64,000 bases of DNA, taken from assembly GCF_020497125.1 (NCBI RefSeq), contig NC_059082.1, positions 25,380,965 to 25,444,964 of the forward strand. Reading direction: 5' to 3'. Below the pieces are notes generated by a model. That model had not been told where the DNA came from. It did not search any database and was given only the letters and a program-made list of their open reading frames with translations. A program made the translations under genes and the position numbers. This DNA is from Mauremys mutica. Taxonomy: Eukaryota > Chordata > Testudines > Geoemydidae. Position 1 is the first letter of the stretch, and the number at the start of each line of letters is the position of its first letter. Shown piece by piece: positions 1 to 14,100 of the stretch.

Positions 1-2038
1 AAAGTCTGATTGTTTTTGGCAGCACCATGTAAAAGAAGGAATTGGGGGGGGGGGGGGGGAAAGGCTAGTAGCATGCACTAGACTCATCTATTTGTGATCT
101 AGGGCACAAGTCCAATGTCTAGTTGATTAAACTTGAATTTTAAAGTTACTGACATTTCAAAGAGAATGGATCATTAGCTCCAAGAAACTGTCATAAGAAT
201 GTCTGAGACCTAAACTTTCATTTTTTAAAAATAGTCTCCAGCTCTTTTCCATGAAAAGGTAAACCTCAAAATGTAAACCAATTGCCAAAGAGGCTTGTCA
301 ATGGCAAAAATATTCCCCCGCCCCCACCACCACCAAAACTGAAGTCAGTTGAACAAGCTGTTTGTAAACACATTTTTTAAAAAGGTGATGGCCACCACAG
401 TTAGAAACTAACTTTTTGGGGGGGGGGGAGGGAGAGGGGGAGGGTGGAAGGCAGATCCTAGTTTGATAATGGAAAGGGGATACAATTTAAATTAAGTTTA
501 TCCAATGCATCTCACCCTAATTCCCCAATTCTTCAAGATAGAGGATGCTTGTTGGGGCTCCTCAGAAACCACAACGGACTCACTGAAGTCCCTCACAAAT
601 ACCCCCAAACTACCAACAGCCTTATTAGAGCTAGCAGATCCAAACAAGCTTAAATAGGGATGTCAGCCCATGAACAATTCTAAAGGGGGATTGTTGAGGG
701 TGGTACTTGGCCCCAGAAGAGCATTCTAAGACTCTCAGGAAGCGGTAAAGAGACCTGCTCACAAGCTTCGTAGGGTATGACTACACTGCAGCTGGGAGCG
801 AGCCTTCCAGCCCAAGCTAGCATGAGTTTCTTTACCCAGGCTGGGAGGCTCACTCACAGCTGAGTGCAGACATACCCCGAGAGCTCTCCAGAGGCATCAC
901 CCAGATGGAGCATTACTGCAGGCATTTCCCAACGTGTACAGGGAGTAGTCCTGCAGAAGCACTGCAGGAAAGGAAAAAAGGAATGCCTCGAGACATACTG
1001 CCTTCTACATCCATCTTACTCTCCCCATTATCTCCTGCACCTCAGTTTCCACAGCAGTGGAATTCTCTTCCTGTGCACATCAGGAGGGGAGCGAGAGTGA
1101 GGCTCCATTTCTGCAGACTTCCAAGTCAGCTTGCCTTTCCCCTTCCTGCTCTCCCCAGTGTCACATTAGGATTATATCAAATATTAATATATGTTCATAC
1201 AAATAACTTAAGTTGATGCGACTGGGAGTACATATCAATAGCTTAAGGATAAAATCCTTACAAGAACACTGAACAAATAAACCATTAAAAAGTCAAGAAA
1301 TTCAGCATTATAATTAAACACGAAAGAAACTTAAAACTCTTGAAAGTATGGAAATTCACATTAAAGATAGCCAAACTGCTTTAAGTACTTGTTACCATCT
1401 TAAACTTGGAACCCAGCTTTCAAATGCAATAAGCATTAACCTATATACAAGTCATGTTGTTTGTGAGATAGCAGCTGCCAAAGTCATGTCAGAATTGATG
1501 GTGTAGAAAAATGCAAGATGGTAACCAGAACATCATTTTTAAGTTTGATATTTTACAAATGCTAGAGCTACCACTTTGATGGATGCTGTTCAAATTCTTT
1601 CAGGATCAAACTTTTCTAAGCACTGGTCCTGCACCAGTGATCAAAAGGAGTAAAACAACCTCAATTACAGGGTTGGCTAACTGAGCTTAGCTAGTGCTGT
1701 AAATACTTTGTAAGATACTTTATTACTGTATATAAACTACTAAATATTTTTTTCTGTACTTCTTTGAGACTATTATTTTCCCCCCCATTATTTCTCTCAA
1801 TCTTCTGCAAGAAGTATGGCAACATCATTATCTTTTGCCTCCTATCCACACAGGTTTATCTGTGCCTGAACTATTAAGGTAACACAAAATACCACTTAAA
1901 GGAGCCCACTGCATGAAGGGCCAAATTCTCACATTAGATATTTGTGGAAGACCCATGTGCATATCTAACAGGAAAATCTGGTCCAGGGAAAAATATTGTA
2001 CTTTATACTTATTGCTTTAACCACTTGCAAACACCTAC
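1..2038. other. MNS1 intron 7 (part), no exon seen
   Basis: AT-rich intronic sequence with G-homopolymer runs at about 44-59 and 417-430 and one MITE-like palindrome (772-882). No further MNS1 exon and no RNA gene was recognised. Confidence 0.6.
772..882. mobile_element. Short palindromic MITE-like repeat
   Basis: The ends are inverted repeats of about 30 bp with some mismatches. The left end reads GGGTATGACTACACTGCAGC. The reverse complement of the right end reads GGGTATGTCTGCACTCAGC. A family with this end is common in turtles, from general knowledge. Confidence 0.5.
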
Positions 2039-2146
2039 CATCTCCCTTTTTCTGTCTGCCTCAGCTTGTTCCTCAAGATATAGCTCTTGTCGCACTTGTT
2101 CCAGATCTTCACGCTCCTGTTGCTCTCTTTCCAGATTCTGCGCAAT
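2039..2146 (-). CDS. MNS1: MNS1 exon 7 (residues 304-339), last exon in the window
   Basis: The acceptor TGTTTTAG ends at 2147 and the donor GTAGGT begins at 2038. The 36 codons read [18 protein letters not shown] and [17 protein letters not shown]. Vertebrate MNS1 carries the corresponding [12 protein letters not shown] block here. No later exon is recognisable between 1 and 2038, so the rest of the gene lies off the left edge. Confidence 0.88.
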
Positions 2147-5100
2147 CTAAAACATGAGTAAGAAACATTTTTAAATGACATATCAGATATCAGATATTTT
2201 ATAAGATTTCAAAGTTTTTGGTAGCTATTCTAATACCATGTTCTGGAGCTTTTGTTTTCTTTCCTCACTCGCTTGAGCTTTAGCCATCCGATCTTCTTCT
2301 CTTTGCTGCTGCATGTTGGCAAACTCCATGATTTTCCTATTTTCTTCTTCCATTTCTTCACGCTTCTTTCTCTTCCAAATAGCCTGTTCGTTTTTAAATT
2401 CTTCTATGTATCTCTGAGTTGCTCTCATTTTCTCTAACTTGAGTTGTCTTTCCCTATATGAAGGTACAAAAATGTAAATACCTAAATAATTCTTCTTAAA
2501 ATTATACTTTGATCTCTATTATTAATATGCTCTCACTCCTTGTAAATAATATATCCCCTTAGGGGAAAAAAAGCAGGTGCCTAGTGTCCCAAAGACCCTC
2601 CCTATTGCCTATTATCGTACTCCGTCTAAAAGAAGATCCCATGCCATAAATACATTTCTTCAGGTGGTTTAAGGCTATACATAGCTACTCTACAGAACTT
2701 GGCATTGTGTCCAGGCATATGCCAACAGAGACCAGGCCATGTGGCACAGATTAATATCACTGGCTGAGCTTTATTTTGGAGTTGTAAGCTCCAGGAGAAA
2801 TACTTTAAGAGCAGAAAGGTTTCAGAAAGCAGAAACTCAATTTTCCTCCTGATTAACTTACATCAGCCACCCAGAATAAAACCTCCTTCCCCTACTCATC
2901 CCCATGAGCCAAGCTTCCACATACGACAGTGTGGCCGGATAGGAGTTTCTGTGTCTGGTAGGCATGTGCGACCATGAAAAATTGAAATCTGTGTTATGTA
3001 GCAATTTCTGGGGTAAAGAAAATCAAGGAAGTACTCCTTGAAATAAGCTGCAGACTTCACAGCTGGTCAGCAACAGCACAACCTGAGCTGGATGACAAAA
3101 GTACTTATGCCCAAATCAGAAAAACACATGCTTCAATCCATTCCTATTCAGGAAAATACGTAAGGACGTGCTTAACTTAAAGCATGTGCTTAAGCACCTG
3201 TCCTGAATAGGGATGCTTTCCTGAATCGGGGCCACATTTTGTGAAATAAATATGCACAAATTGGTTCATCTTATATGTGATCACATGAACTTTTTTGATA
3301 AAAAATACAAAACCAAAAACAACTAACATTTGGTCTTCCTCATAGATCTTCCTTACGATTTCATCAATCATGAGTTTTTCTTTTAGGAACTCCTCATAAG
3401 CATCCTGCTTCTTTTTTTCTTGTTCCTCAAGCTGTTTCTCCAGTTCTTGCTGATAAAGTATTTTCTCCTTATTTCGCCTCAGTTCTGCAGAACTCTCTTC
3501 CATTATCACCCTTTCCTGCTCTTCTTTCATCTTTTGTGATATTTCAGCATCACGTTTCTGTTGTTAAAAACATTGTAAGATTTTTCCCTCCTCTCTTACG
3601 AGTATAATCTGGAATGAAAAACTATAAAGTATATACAAGCAATCTTATAGAATCTTATTGTACCACAAAAATGAAGCGAATGTTTCATCCTGAAAGATGA
3701 CCTACAAATGTAATTACCAGTGTGTGTTGAATTAACAGATAAGGTCTGAGCACATATTACCCCAGCACTTAAAAGAAGATATGTATGTATGTAACAGTAT
3801 GCAGAACGCCTCTCACAGCCTAGCTATTGATGAATTCTGAAAGGTCACTGGAATATGGTGGCTTAGCTCTGCAGACCCTCTTTAAGGGGGGAGGGATAGC
3901 TTAGTGGTTTGAGCATTGGCCTGCTAAACCCAGGGTTGTGAGTTCAATCCTTGAGGCGGGCCACTTAGGGATCTGGGGCAAAAATCAGTATTTGGTCCTG
4001 CTAGTGAAGGGAGGAGGCTGGACTCAGTGACCTTTCAAGGTCCCTTCCAGTTCTAGGAGATAGGTATATCGCCTATTTTTTTTTTTTAATAAAAATGTTT
4101 TCATTCTAGCAAAATACATCAAAAGAATAAGGTACTTATTTAGAATGATGACATAATCAAAGTTACCTGCCTGTTTGTCAGCATTTTCAGACACATTAAC
4201 AGCATCCACCATTGTTTCCTGAAATTCTTTAAATATACATTTAATAGCAATAAAATTTTCACCAGTGTATTTCTAAAATCATCACACTAACCACGCACTG
4301 TAAAAATGCACTGCTGCTGTTTGCTATAGCTTAATTCTGGGAAGGGACCATATTGCAAAAGAAGAGACTCTGTTAACATTTAAAATAATTTGATATTATA
4401 TTTCACCGTGCAATTTAATTAACTATTGCTCTGTTGCTATAAACTAAGCTTCTTTGCTATGGCCATACACTATCAACTAATTAGCCTTTCATAACAAAAA
4501 TCAGATCTACAACAAATTATTAGACCCTTAACTCTAATGACATTTTAGATAAATCAGTTTCGCAATTAGGCTAACTTTAAGGGAGACACTTCCAGCATAG
4601 TTGCTTATTTTCAGCTGTTGCTGAGAATGAGGAGGATGAACCTGCTCCTACTTAAGTGAAAGGCAAAACAGGCTGATTTCAATGACAGCTGGATCAGTCT
4701 CTTACTTTCCATGCACCACAATGATTATTCAGCTTATTAACCCAATTTTGAATTTTTATATAGTGGTAAATACTTACAAGCCTGCATATTTGACTTGCTG
4801 GCTAATCAGCAGCCAGGAAAGATAGGAATGAAGACTTTATCATATACAAAAAGGTTTAAATTCTAGTTGTTACAGTAACTAATCTAGAAATCAAAATAAT
4901 TCCTGTCATTATGTAAAACTAAATGAATATTTTAGTCACTGGTGTTTATGCTATCAAAAGTCAACAGCATAGTTCCTACCAAAGGGCTCTCTTCCAGTCA
5001 TCTGTAATTCACATCATGGCTTCTGATCCAGGAAGTCTTTGTAAGCCTTCTGGACTGCACAGTCATGGAAGCAGTACTCTTTTTAAGGCATAGAATCATC

Positions 5101-8100
5101 ATACCAAACCATCAGAAAATGCCACATAATGTTAAAATTGGCATTACATCCGTGCTGCTCTTCTTCACACAGAGACATACTTTCATATGGGAATCAGGCT
5201 CTTGGGAATAACTTACGGAAATACACTGAACAAGCTAAGTATGTTCCCTTATGTCCTAGCATGGGGTGGGTGAATCAGCCAGGCTATTTTAACTGACAGT
5301 TTTAATGGAGGAGACAGACTGAGGGAGTTTCCTGGACTTGAATCAGACTGCCATCTGTAACAGATGGCAGAAGCCCCCCACCTCATTCCTAGCCACTAGG
5401 ATGGGAGAGGTACTACTCAATCCTGCCAGGTAATTCCTCCTCTTCCCCACAATATTGTAATATCTCCTCACTCAACAAGGCTAGCAATTAAGTTATTGAC
5501 TGGAATAACTCCAGCAGGGTGGAAAGAAATAGAAAATATGATTGAAGACATGGAGTTGGAGTGTGCAGGCAATGTGGAACTGCGTTAAATCCCAATACAC
5601 TACTGCCAACCCAGAGCAGCTCTACAACCCCCAGGAGCATATAAGAATTTGCAGATTGTCCCGATGCAGAGCACTGTGACTCCTGAATACATCCACCAGC
5701 AAGCAGCAGACAGCTTAGGCTGCGAAGAGGCAAAAAAGCTTTGTAAGACTTCAATTCAGGAAAGTGTCCCTATTCATAAGTGCACTTAAACACAGACTTA
5801 TGTCCCACTGACTTTAGGGGAACTTATGCACGTGCTTTAAAAAGTGCCTTTCCTGAATTGGGACCTATGAGTTTTCTAAGACATTTGAACATACAATTCC
5901 TCTTTACTGGAATTCAATTAGTTTTCTTCAGGAAAACATTTCACATTTTTATTATAATAGACCAAAAATCAGAAGTCTTTAATACTATTCCATTTTTTTT
6001 CTAGGATCTGAGGTTATTTAACACAATACATGGACCTTTGTTTAATGAAAGTTAGAAAAACAAATTACCATTTTCTCATATCTTATAGCTTCTTTTTCAG
6101 CAATCTGCACAGCCCTTTCTTTATTCATGTAAGCAGATTTCAGTTTCTTCTCTAATTCTCGAAGTTCAAGACTGCAAAAACAATTTTTTTTGTTAATGAG
6201 AATGAAAAAAATTGAAATTAATTGAGTTGCAGGAATGTAAACGGCGCGAAAAATGCAGCCCATTATGTAATACTTAAATCGGAGGCCAGATCAACTGTGT
6301 TGGAGAGCTGAGATGACATACGCACTGGACATGAAGTCAGAAATGAACTCAAATTAAAACTGAAATATGGGTATAGAATGGTTTTGAAATAAAACTAAAT
6401 TGAGAACTGTAAATTTTTTTTCAATATTTATGACAACCTACAACAGTTTGCAGATGGTGAGCTACTAAAGCACCTGCTGCTTCACTTTATTATTGCTGTT
6501 TCCACATTATTTAACTGTACTAAGTGTCACGTATTAAAGGACACCAGCATTAATTAAGAACCAACTAAGAACTGTAAAAAGAAATCAAGCATTTGGGCAC
6601 CTGTTTTGATGTGCATGATATTTTACAGATATTTAGTTAAAATTAGAAAAAATAATTAAAATAGGTATGTTTCACATGTAAAAAGAATAGTACAGAAAGA
6701 GAATGTTTAAGAAACATAGGCAAGATAGAAACGAAGACGGAGAGTTGATGAGAAATACTTTAAGATTTTTCCAGGAAAGAGGGAAGAAGACTATGCCAGA
6801 TGGTGGAATGAAAAGGAAAGAAAAGAGACAAAAGATTTGTGTGGAGAATTTTTAAAAACAAGGGGTGAAATCCTGGCCCCATCTAAGTCAAAGGCAAAAT
6901 TTCCACTGACTTCAACTGGACCAGGATTTCACTCATGGAATGCAAATTTAAAGTGAAGCTTGAAATGAAGACAAATTATTTGAGGATGGAGTTATGCTTC
7001 TTTGTACATACTGGAGTTTGGAGAGGTAGAATTTGAAGAGCCCTAGAGATACCACAGTCAAACAAGACAGATGGAAAGCATAATGAGGAGCGGGTATCAA
7101 TGGTCTTTTGCTTACCGCAAAGATATAAAAGGCTAGTCCAAAACCTTTTTCATAGAGGCCAACTTGAAGCTAGAGTGATCACTGATAGAACAATCACTAA
7201 GCTTCTTTCCCTAACTAACATATTCAAGAATTAACCAGAATTCCTACTTAGCTTGACTTTAAATTGCTGCATAAACTGGTAGTATCTTTTTAATTCTATC
7301 TGATCTCCCATAATGTCAGTGTCATTTAATAATCTACTGCCATGATATCATAGAATCATAGAATCTCAGGGTTGGAAGGGACCTCAGGAGGTCATCTAGT
7401 CCAACCCCCTGCTCAAAGCAGGACCAAACCCAACTAAGTCATCCCAGCCAGGGCTTTGTCAAGCCTGACCTTAAAAACCTCTAAGGAAGGAGATTCCACC
7501 ACCTCCCTAGGTAACCCATTCCAGTTCTTCACCACCCTACTAGTGAAAAAGTTTTTCCTAATATCCAACCTAAACCTCCCCCTCTGCAACTTGAGACCAT
7601 TACTCCTTGTTCTATCATCTTCTACCACTGAGAACAGTCTAGATCCATCCTCTTTGGAACCCCCTTTCAGGTAGTTGAAAGCAGCTATCAAATCCCCCCT
7701 CATTCTTCTCTTCTGCAGACTAAACAATCCCAGTTCCCTCAGCCTCTCCTCATAAGTCATGTGCTCCAGCCCCCTAATCATTTTTGTTGCCCTCCGCTGG
7801 ACTCTCTCCAATTTATCCACATCCTTCTTGTAGTGTGGGGCCCAAAACTGGACACAGTACTCCAAATGAGGCCTCACCAGTGCTGAGTAGAGGGGGATGA
7901 TCACATCCCTTGATCTGCTGGAAATGCCCCTACTTATACAACCCAAAATGCCATTAGCCTTCTTGGCAACAAGGGCACACTGTTGACTCATATTCAGCTT
8001 TTCGTCCACCGTAACCCCTAGGTCCTTTTCTGCAGAACTGCTACCCAGCCATTCGGTCCCTAGTCTGTAGCAGTGCATGGGATTCTTCCGTCCTAAGTGC

Positions 8101-11100
8101 AGGACTCTGCACTTGTCCTTGTTGAACCTCATCATATTTCTTTTGGCCCAATCCTCTAATTTGTCTAGGTCCCTCTGTATCCTATCCCTACCCTCCAGTG
8201 TATCAACAACTCCTCCCAGTTTAGTGTCATCTGCAAACTTGCTAAGGGTGCAGTCCACACCATCCTCAAGATCGTTAATGAAGATATTGAACAAAACCGG
8301 CCCCAGCACCGACCCTTGGGGCACTCCACTTGATACCGGCTGCCATCTAGACATGGAACCATTGATCACTACCCGTTGAGCCTGACCATCTAGCCAGTTT
8401 TCTATCCACCTTACCGTCCATTCATCCAGCCCAGACTTCTTTAACTTGCTGGCAAGAATACTGTGGGAGACTGTATCAAAAGCTTTGCTAAAATCCAGAA
8501 ATAGTACATCCACTGCTTTCCCCTCATCCACAGAGCCGGTTATCTCATCATAGAAGGCAATTAGGTTAGTCAGGCATGACTTGCCCTTGGTGAATCCATG
8601 CTGACTGTTCCTGATCACTTTCCCCTCCTTTAAGTGGTTCAGGATTGATTCCTTGAGGACCTGTTCCATGATTTTTCCAGGGACTGAGGTGAGACTGACT
8701 GGCCTGTAGTTCCCTGGATCTTCCTTCTTCCCTTTTTTAAAGATGGGCACTACATTAGCTTTTTTCCAGTCATCCGGGACCTCCCCGATCGCCATGATTT
8801 TTCAAAGATAATGGCCAATGGCTCTGCAATCTCATCGGCCAACTCCTTTAGCACCCTCGGATGCAGCGCATCCGGCCCCATGGACTTGTGCTCGTCCAGC
8901 TTTCCTAAATAGCCCCGAACTACTTCTTTCTCCACAGAGAGCTGGTCACCTCCTCCCCATACCGTGCTGCAGAGTGCAGCTGTCTGGGAGCTGACCTTGT
9001 CTGTGAAGACAGAGGCAAAAAAAGCATTGAGTACACTAGCTTTCTCCACATCCTCTGTCACTAGGTTCCCTCCCTCATTCAGCAAGGGGCCCACACTTTC
9101 CTTGACTTTCTTCCTGTTGCTAACATACCTAAAGAAACTCTTCTTGTTACTCCTAACATCTCCGGCTAGCTGCAACTCCAAGTGTGATTTGGCCTTCCTG
9201 ATTTCACACCTGCATGCCTGAACAATATTTTTATACTCCTCCCTGGTTATTTGTCCAATCTTCCACTTCTTGTAAGCTGTTCTTTTGTGTTTAAGACGAG
9301 CAAGGATTTCACTGTTAAGCCAAGCTGGTCGCCTGCCATATTTACTTCTCTTCCTACACATCGGGATGGTTTGTTCCTGCAACCTCAATAAGGTTTCTTT
9401 GAAATACAGCCAGCTTTCCTCGACTCCTTTCCCCATCATGTTATTCCCAGGGGACCTTGCCCATCAGTTCCCTGAGGGAGTCAAAGTCTGCTTTTCTGAA
9501 GTCCAGGGTCTCTGTTCTACTGCTTTCCCTTTTTCCTTGTGTCAGGATCCTGAACTCGACCATCTCATGGTCACTGCCCCCCAGGTTCCCATCCACTATT
9601 GCTTCCTCTACTATTTCTTCCCTGTTTGTGAGCAGCAGGTCAAGAAGAGCTTTTCTCCTAGTTGGTTCCTCCAGCACTTGCACCAGGAAATTGTCCCCTA
9701 CACTTTCCAGAAACTTCCTGGATTGCCTGTGCACTGCTGTATTGCTCTCCCAGCAGATATCAGGGTGATTAAAGTCACCCATGAGAACCAGGGCCTGTGA
9801 TCTAGCAACTTCTGTTAGTTGCTGGAAGAAAGCCTCGTCCACCTCATCCCCCTGGTCCGGTGGTCTGTAGCAGACTCCCACCACGACATTACCCTTGTTG
9901 TTCATACTTCTAAATTTAATCCAGAGACACTCAGGTTTTTCTGCAGTTTCATATTGGAGCTCTGAGCAGTCATACTGCTCTCTTACGTACAACGCAACTC
10001 CCCCACCTTTTCTGCCCTGCCTGTCCTTCCTGAACAGTTTATATCCATCCATGACAGTACTCCAATCATGTGAGTTATCCCACCAAGTCTCTGTTATTCC
10101 AATTACATCATAATTCCCTGACTGTGCCAGGACTTCTAGTTCTCCCTGCTTGTTCCCCAGGCTTCTTGCATTAGTGTATAGGCATTTAAGATAACCCGCT
10201 GATTGTCCCGCTTTCTTGGTCTGAGACAGGAGTCCTCCCCTCTTGTAATCTCCTGCTTGTGCTTCCTCCCGGTATCCCACATCCCCACTTACCTCGGGGC
10301 TTTGGTCTCCTTCCCCCGGTGAACCTAGTTTAAAGCCCTCCTCACTAGGTTAGCCAGCCTGCTTGCAAAGATGCTCTTCCCTCTCTTCATGAGGTGGAGC
10401 CCGTCTCTGCCTAGCAATCCTCCTTCTTGGAAGACCATCCCATTGTCAAAGAATCCAAACCCTTCTCTCCGACACCATCTGCGTAGCCATTCGTTGATTT
10501 CCACGATTCGACGGTCTCTACCCTGGCCTTTTCCTGCCACAGGGAGGATAGATGAGAACACCACTTGCGCCTCAAACTCCTTTATCCTTCTTCCCAGAGC
10601 CACGTAGTCTGCAGTGATACGCTCAAGGTCATTCTTGGCAGTATCATTTGTGCCCACGTGGAGAAGCAGGAAGGGGTAGCGATCCGAGGGCTGGATGAGT
10701 CTCGGCAGTCTCTCCGTCACATCGTGAATCCTAGCCCCTGGCAAGCAGCACACCTCTCGGTTCTCCCGGTCAGGGCGGCAGATAGATGACTCAGTCCCCC
10801 TGAGGAGAGAGTCCCCGACCACCACCACCCTCCTCCTCCTCTTGGGAGTGGTGGTCGTGGAACCCCCATCCCTAGGAAGGTGCATCTCATGCCTTCCAAT
10901 CAGTGGAGTCTCCTTCTGCTCTGTTCCCTCAGGTGCATCATCCACTCCACTCTCTGCACTAATACCTGTGGAGAGAACATGAAAACGGTTGCTCACCTGT
11001 ATCTGTGTTTCTGGTACATGGATGTTTCTGGTACTCTTTCCCCTTCTGGAAGTCACATGCCGCCACTTATCCTCGCTGGCCTTCTGTCCCCGCTGCGTAG

Positions 11101-14100
11101 CCTGCTCTGAATCTTCAGAAAGTTGTGCCCGCTGCAGCTGATCCTGACGTCTATCCAGGAAATCCTCATTTTCTTTTATGGAATGCAGGGTTGTTATTCG
11201 TTTCTCCAGACCTTGAATCTTCTCTTCCAAGATGGAGATCAGCTTGCACTTGGTACAGACAAAGTCGCTCCTATCCTGTGGAAGGAAGACGAACATGGCG
11301 CATCCTGTGCAGGTCACAACGGCGGATTGCTCAGCATCCATGGTCTCTTCCTTCTAAGAGCTCTCTCCAGGCGAACTCCTTCTGTTTGCCTCTCTGCTGT
11401 TCGCTGCTCAGCTGGTTCGCAGCTGACTGCCTTTTTATAACAGTCAGGCCCAGCTGGAACAAAGCACTCCCAGATCAAACTGGTCAAACAAGCAATCAAA
11501 CAATCAAGCACACAGTCAAACTGCCAAACTGCCCCCCCAACAGACACTCAGATACTCACCAGCGCAGTCCCCCTACTGCAGCACTTAGCGTACCTCTGCT
11601 ATCCACTTGCTACATTGTATTTTGTAACTAGCAGCTGTAAAAATCATTAATGCTCTGTCCTCGTCATTGAAACAGCTAGCCATTGTTCCTCATCATAATT
11701 CTGGTGTAGCCTAGAAATGAGCTGGTGAACAGAGAAGATGGTGCATGCTTGGACTATTATTGGAGATATGTAATTCAAGCATTGCACTACATGACCAACA
11801 GCCACTTTTGAAGTTACATGGGAAATTGTACTAATTCTTAAAAAAACCCAACAAGCTTTGGTATTTCATGTCAGTCTGTCCTTAATTTTATCAAGCATAC
11901 CCCCCAAAAAAAGAAAAACCACTTTTCTTGGAAAAGGTTTTGTGAAAGGTATAATTGAATGAGAGGGAAAGTATTCATTCAGTAAGGTTTGAACTGGTTC
12001 TTATTTTAACCATATTAACATTCTTAGGCACATGAGTTACACTAGTAATTAAAAAAAATCATTTAAATATTGTGTTTCTAAAACTGATGGGCTATTCCAT
12101 TTTAAAAGGAAACCTATCCCTCTGTTAAAGGAGTCGAAAAACTAAACTAAGTTTAAGGGACAAAATTCTTCCCCTAGTATGCATGTGCAACTCTTATTGA
12201 TGTCAATGCGTATTTGTATATTCATGTCTGAGGGCAAAATTTGGCCCTAAAAATCTTCAGGTTATAACAAATCAGAATATTTAAAAAATACCTTTCTTAC
12301 TAACTTTTTAAATTGATGTTAATAGGACTTAAAATCTGTGCTTTAAATGCTTTAAATTTATTAAAAAATCGGCACTGCTGAAACAACAGACTAGACAAAA
12401 TTCTGTGTGTGAACACCAATAGTATGTTAATAAGGAGTTAGTGTTACAGTCAGGGCGTGTAGTTTTCCATGATTCCATAGCTGTGCCAGAGCATGACACA
12501 GATTTCAGGACTGATCATAGGAAAACACTGAAAACTGTCAGTTGTCAAACCTCTTCCCCGACTCCACTTGCCTCTTTTTCTTCGAGTGGGGGGGAGCAAT
12601 TACCTTTAAAAAGATTTTTAAAATGAGCCAAAGAGGTGAAAGAGTCAGAAAAAATAGACAAGAGGGAGTGAGAGGGGAAAAAATATAAACTTTATTGAAA
12701 TTGACCAGTGTTGTAAATAATGAAATTCTGTCACCCTGCTATCCTAACTTCTCATTCCAGATTAGGTTTAAGCTCCTTGCCTGCTTGACTCCACCAAATT
12801 CTAGCTTGCTTCCATCTCATATTGTCTTGCCACTGTTACTCAGGGTCTCTGATTCTCAAATTCTGCTTCCTTCTTTGTATCTTCTCCACACACAACTGTT
12901 TTCTCTCCCTTCCACCTGTGTCTGAAATATCCTCCCCAATTTTGTATGCTTTGCAATCTTCCTATTCTTTTAATCCCTCCTCAAAATGCACCTCCTTTCC
13001 AGTTTCTCCAATAATGATTCACCTTCCCTTACCAATTTAACATACATACATTAGTCTTTAAAAAAAAGGAACCAGGCATGAGGTCCCTTTCAAAAACTAA
13101 CAGGCTCATAATCTTAGGATGCAACTACACAAGCCACATTAAAGCGCTGCCGTGGCAGCGCGGCACAGCACTGGGAGAGAGCTCTCCCAGCACTCTAAAA
13201 AACCCACCTCCATGAAGGGCGTGCTCCAAGTGCTGGTGCACTGTTTACACTGGCAAATTACGGACCTGAAATTTGCAGCGCTCAGGGGGGTGTTTTTTCA
13301 CACCCCTGAGCAAAGAAATTGCAGCCCTGCAAAGTGCCAGGGTAGCCAAGCTCTTAGTTTATTTAAACTTCCCTCTCTCCCTCCCTTGCCTGAGGGCACC
13401 TCTCACTGCATCCTATCCTGTGGCATCTGAATTAGGGCTCAACCCCAGCTGTAAAACAAAACAAAATAATAAATGGAAATTATTTCATTACTTCAATATA
13501 AATAAATATGCTCTGAAATATAATTTTCAGAATTCAGCATGAATCAGTTTTACAGTACTGGAATATTATTTATGAATTAAAAATGAGATTACTGTATTTG
13601 TTCTATATATAAAAATACCTGTTCTCTCTTATTTGCTGCCTCATTTTTTCATCTTTAAGTTTTTCATAGTTTAATCTTGCCAACTCAGTTGCCAGTCTTT
13701 CTTCCTGCTCCAGCTGCAGCTCTTTCAGTTTTTTGTTTTCTTCTGCCTGGCCAGAGCAAATAATTTCTGTAACAATTTCCCCCCCAGACATTTCATACAC
13801 TCATTCTCTTAAACGGATTGATATAAGAATATTCAATTATAATAGTCAATTAAAAAACAAGATTTGGAAAGGATATAAATGCTCACACTTTGGAGCATAA
13901 GCCAACCTCTAACTATTGAGGTTGGGAGAAAACTTTCCCTTGGGACAAGTTACACCATAACTGCCTACTTGCAGGGTTTCTTCCTCTGAAATAGGGCTGG
14001 GAAATGTCTGAGACAGGATGATGGACCACGGTTTGATCCACCACAGCATTTTGCATTGAGCTGTACTTGTTTTTCAATTAACAAACCATGTTCTTTCCTC

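Larger units (their letters stand above)
7349..11600 (-). mobile_element. Full-length CR1 LINE in MNS1 intron 3
   Basis: The element reads in the same direction as MNS1. The 3' end at 7349 has the CR1 tail (tandem ATTCTATG on the minus strand). Upstream come ORF2, ORF1 and a 5' UTR of at least 200 bp that ends near 11560-11600; the exact 5' end is uncertain. ORF1 is intact and ORF2 has only two single-base frameshifts, so the copy is young. Most CR1 copies are strongly 5'-truncated, so a full-length one is uncommon. Confidence 0.93.

Noticed and set aside
864..1216. Two overlapping plus-strand frames
   Set aside because: Partly within a MITE-like palindrome in an MNS1 intron, with no domain or splice context.
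3885..3960. tRNA gene
   Set aside because: The boxes are present but belong to a SINE head continuous with the SINE body. There is no intact cloverleaf or terminator.
7456..11631. Plus-strand frames across the CR1
   Set aside because: Antisense shadows of CR1 ORF1 and ORF2.
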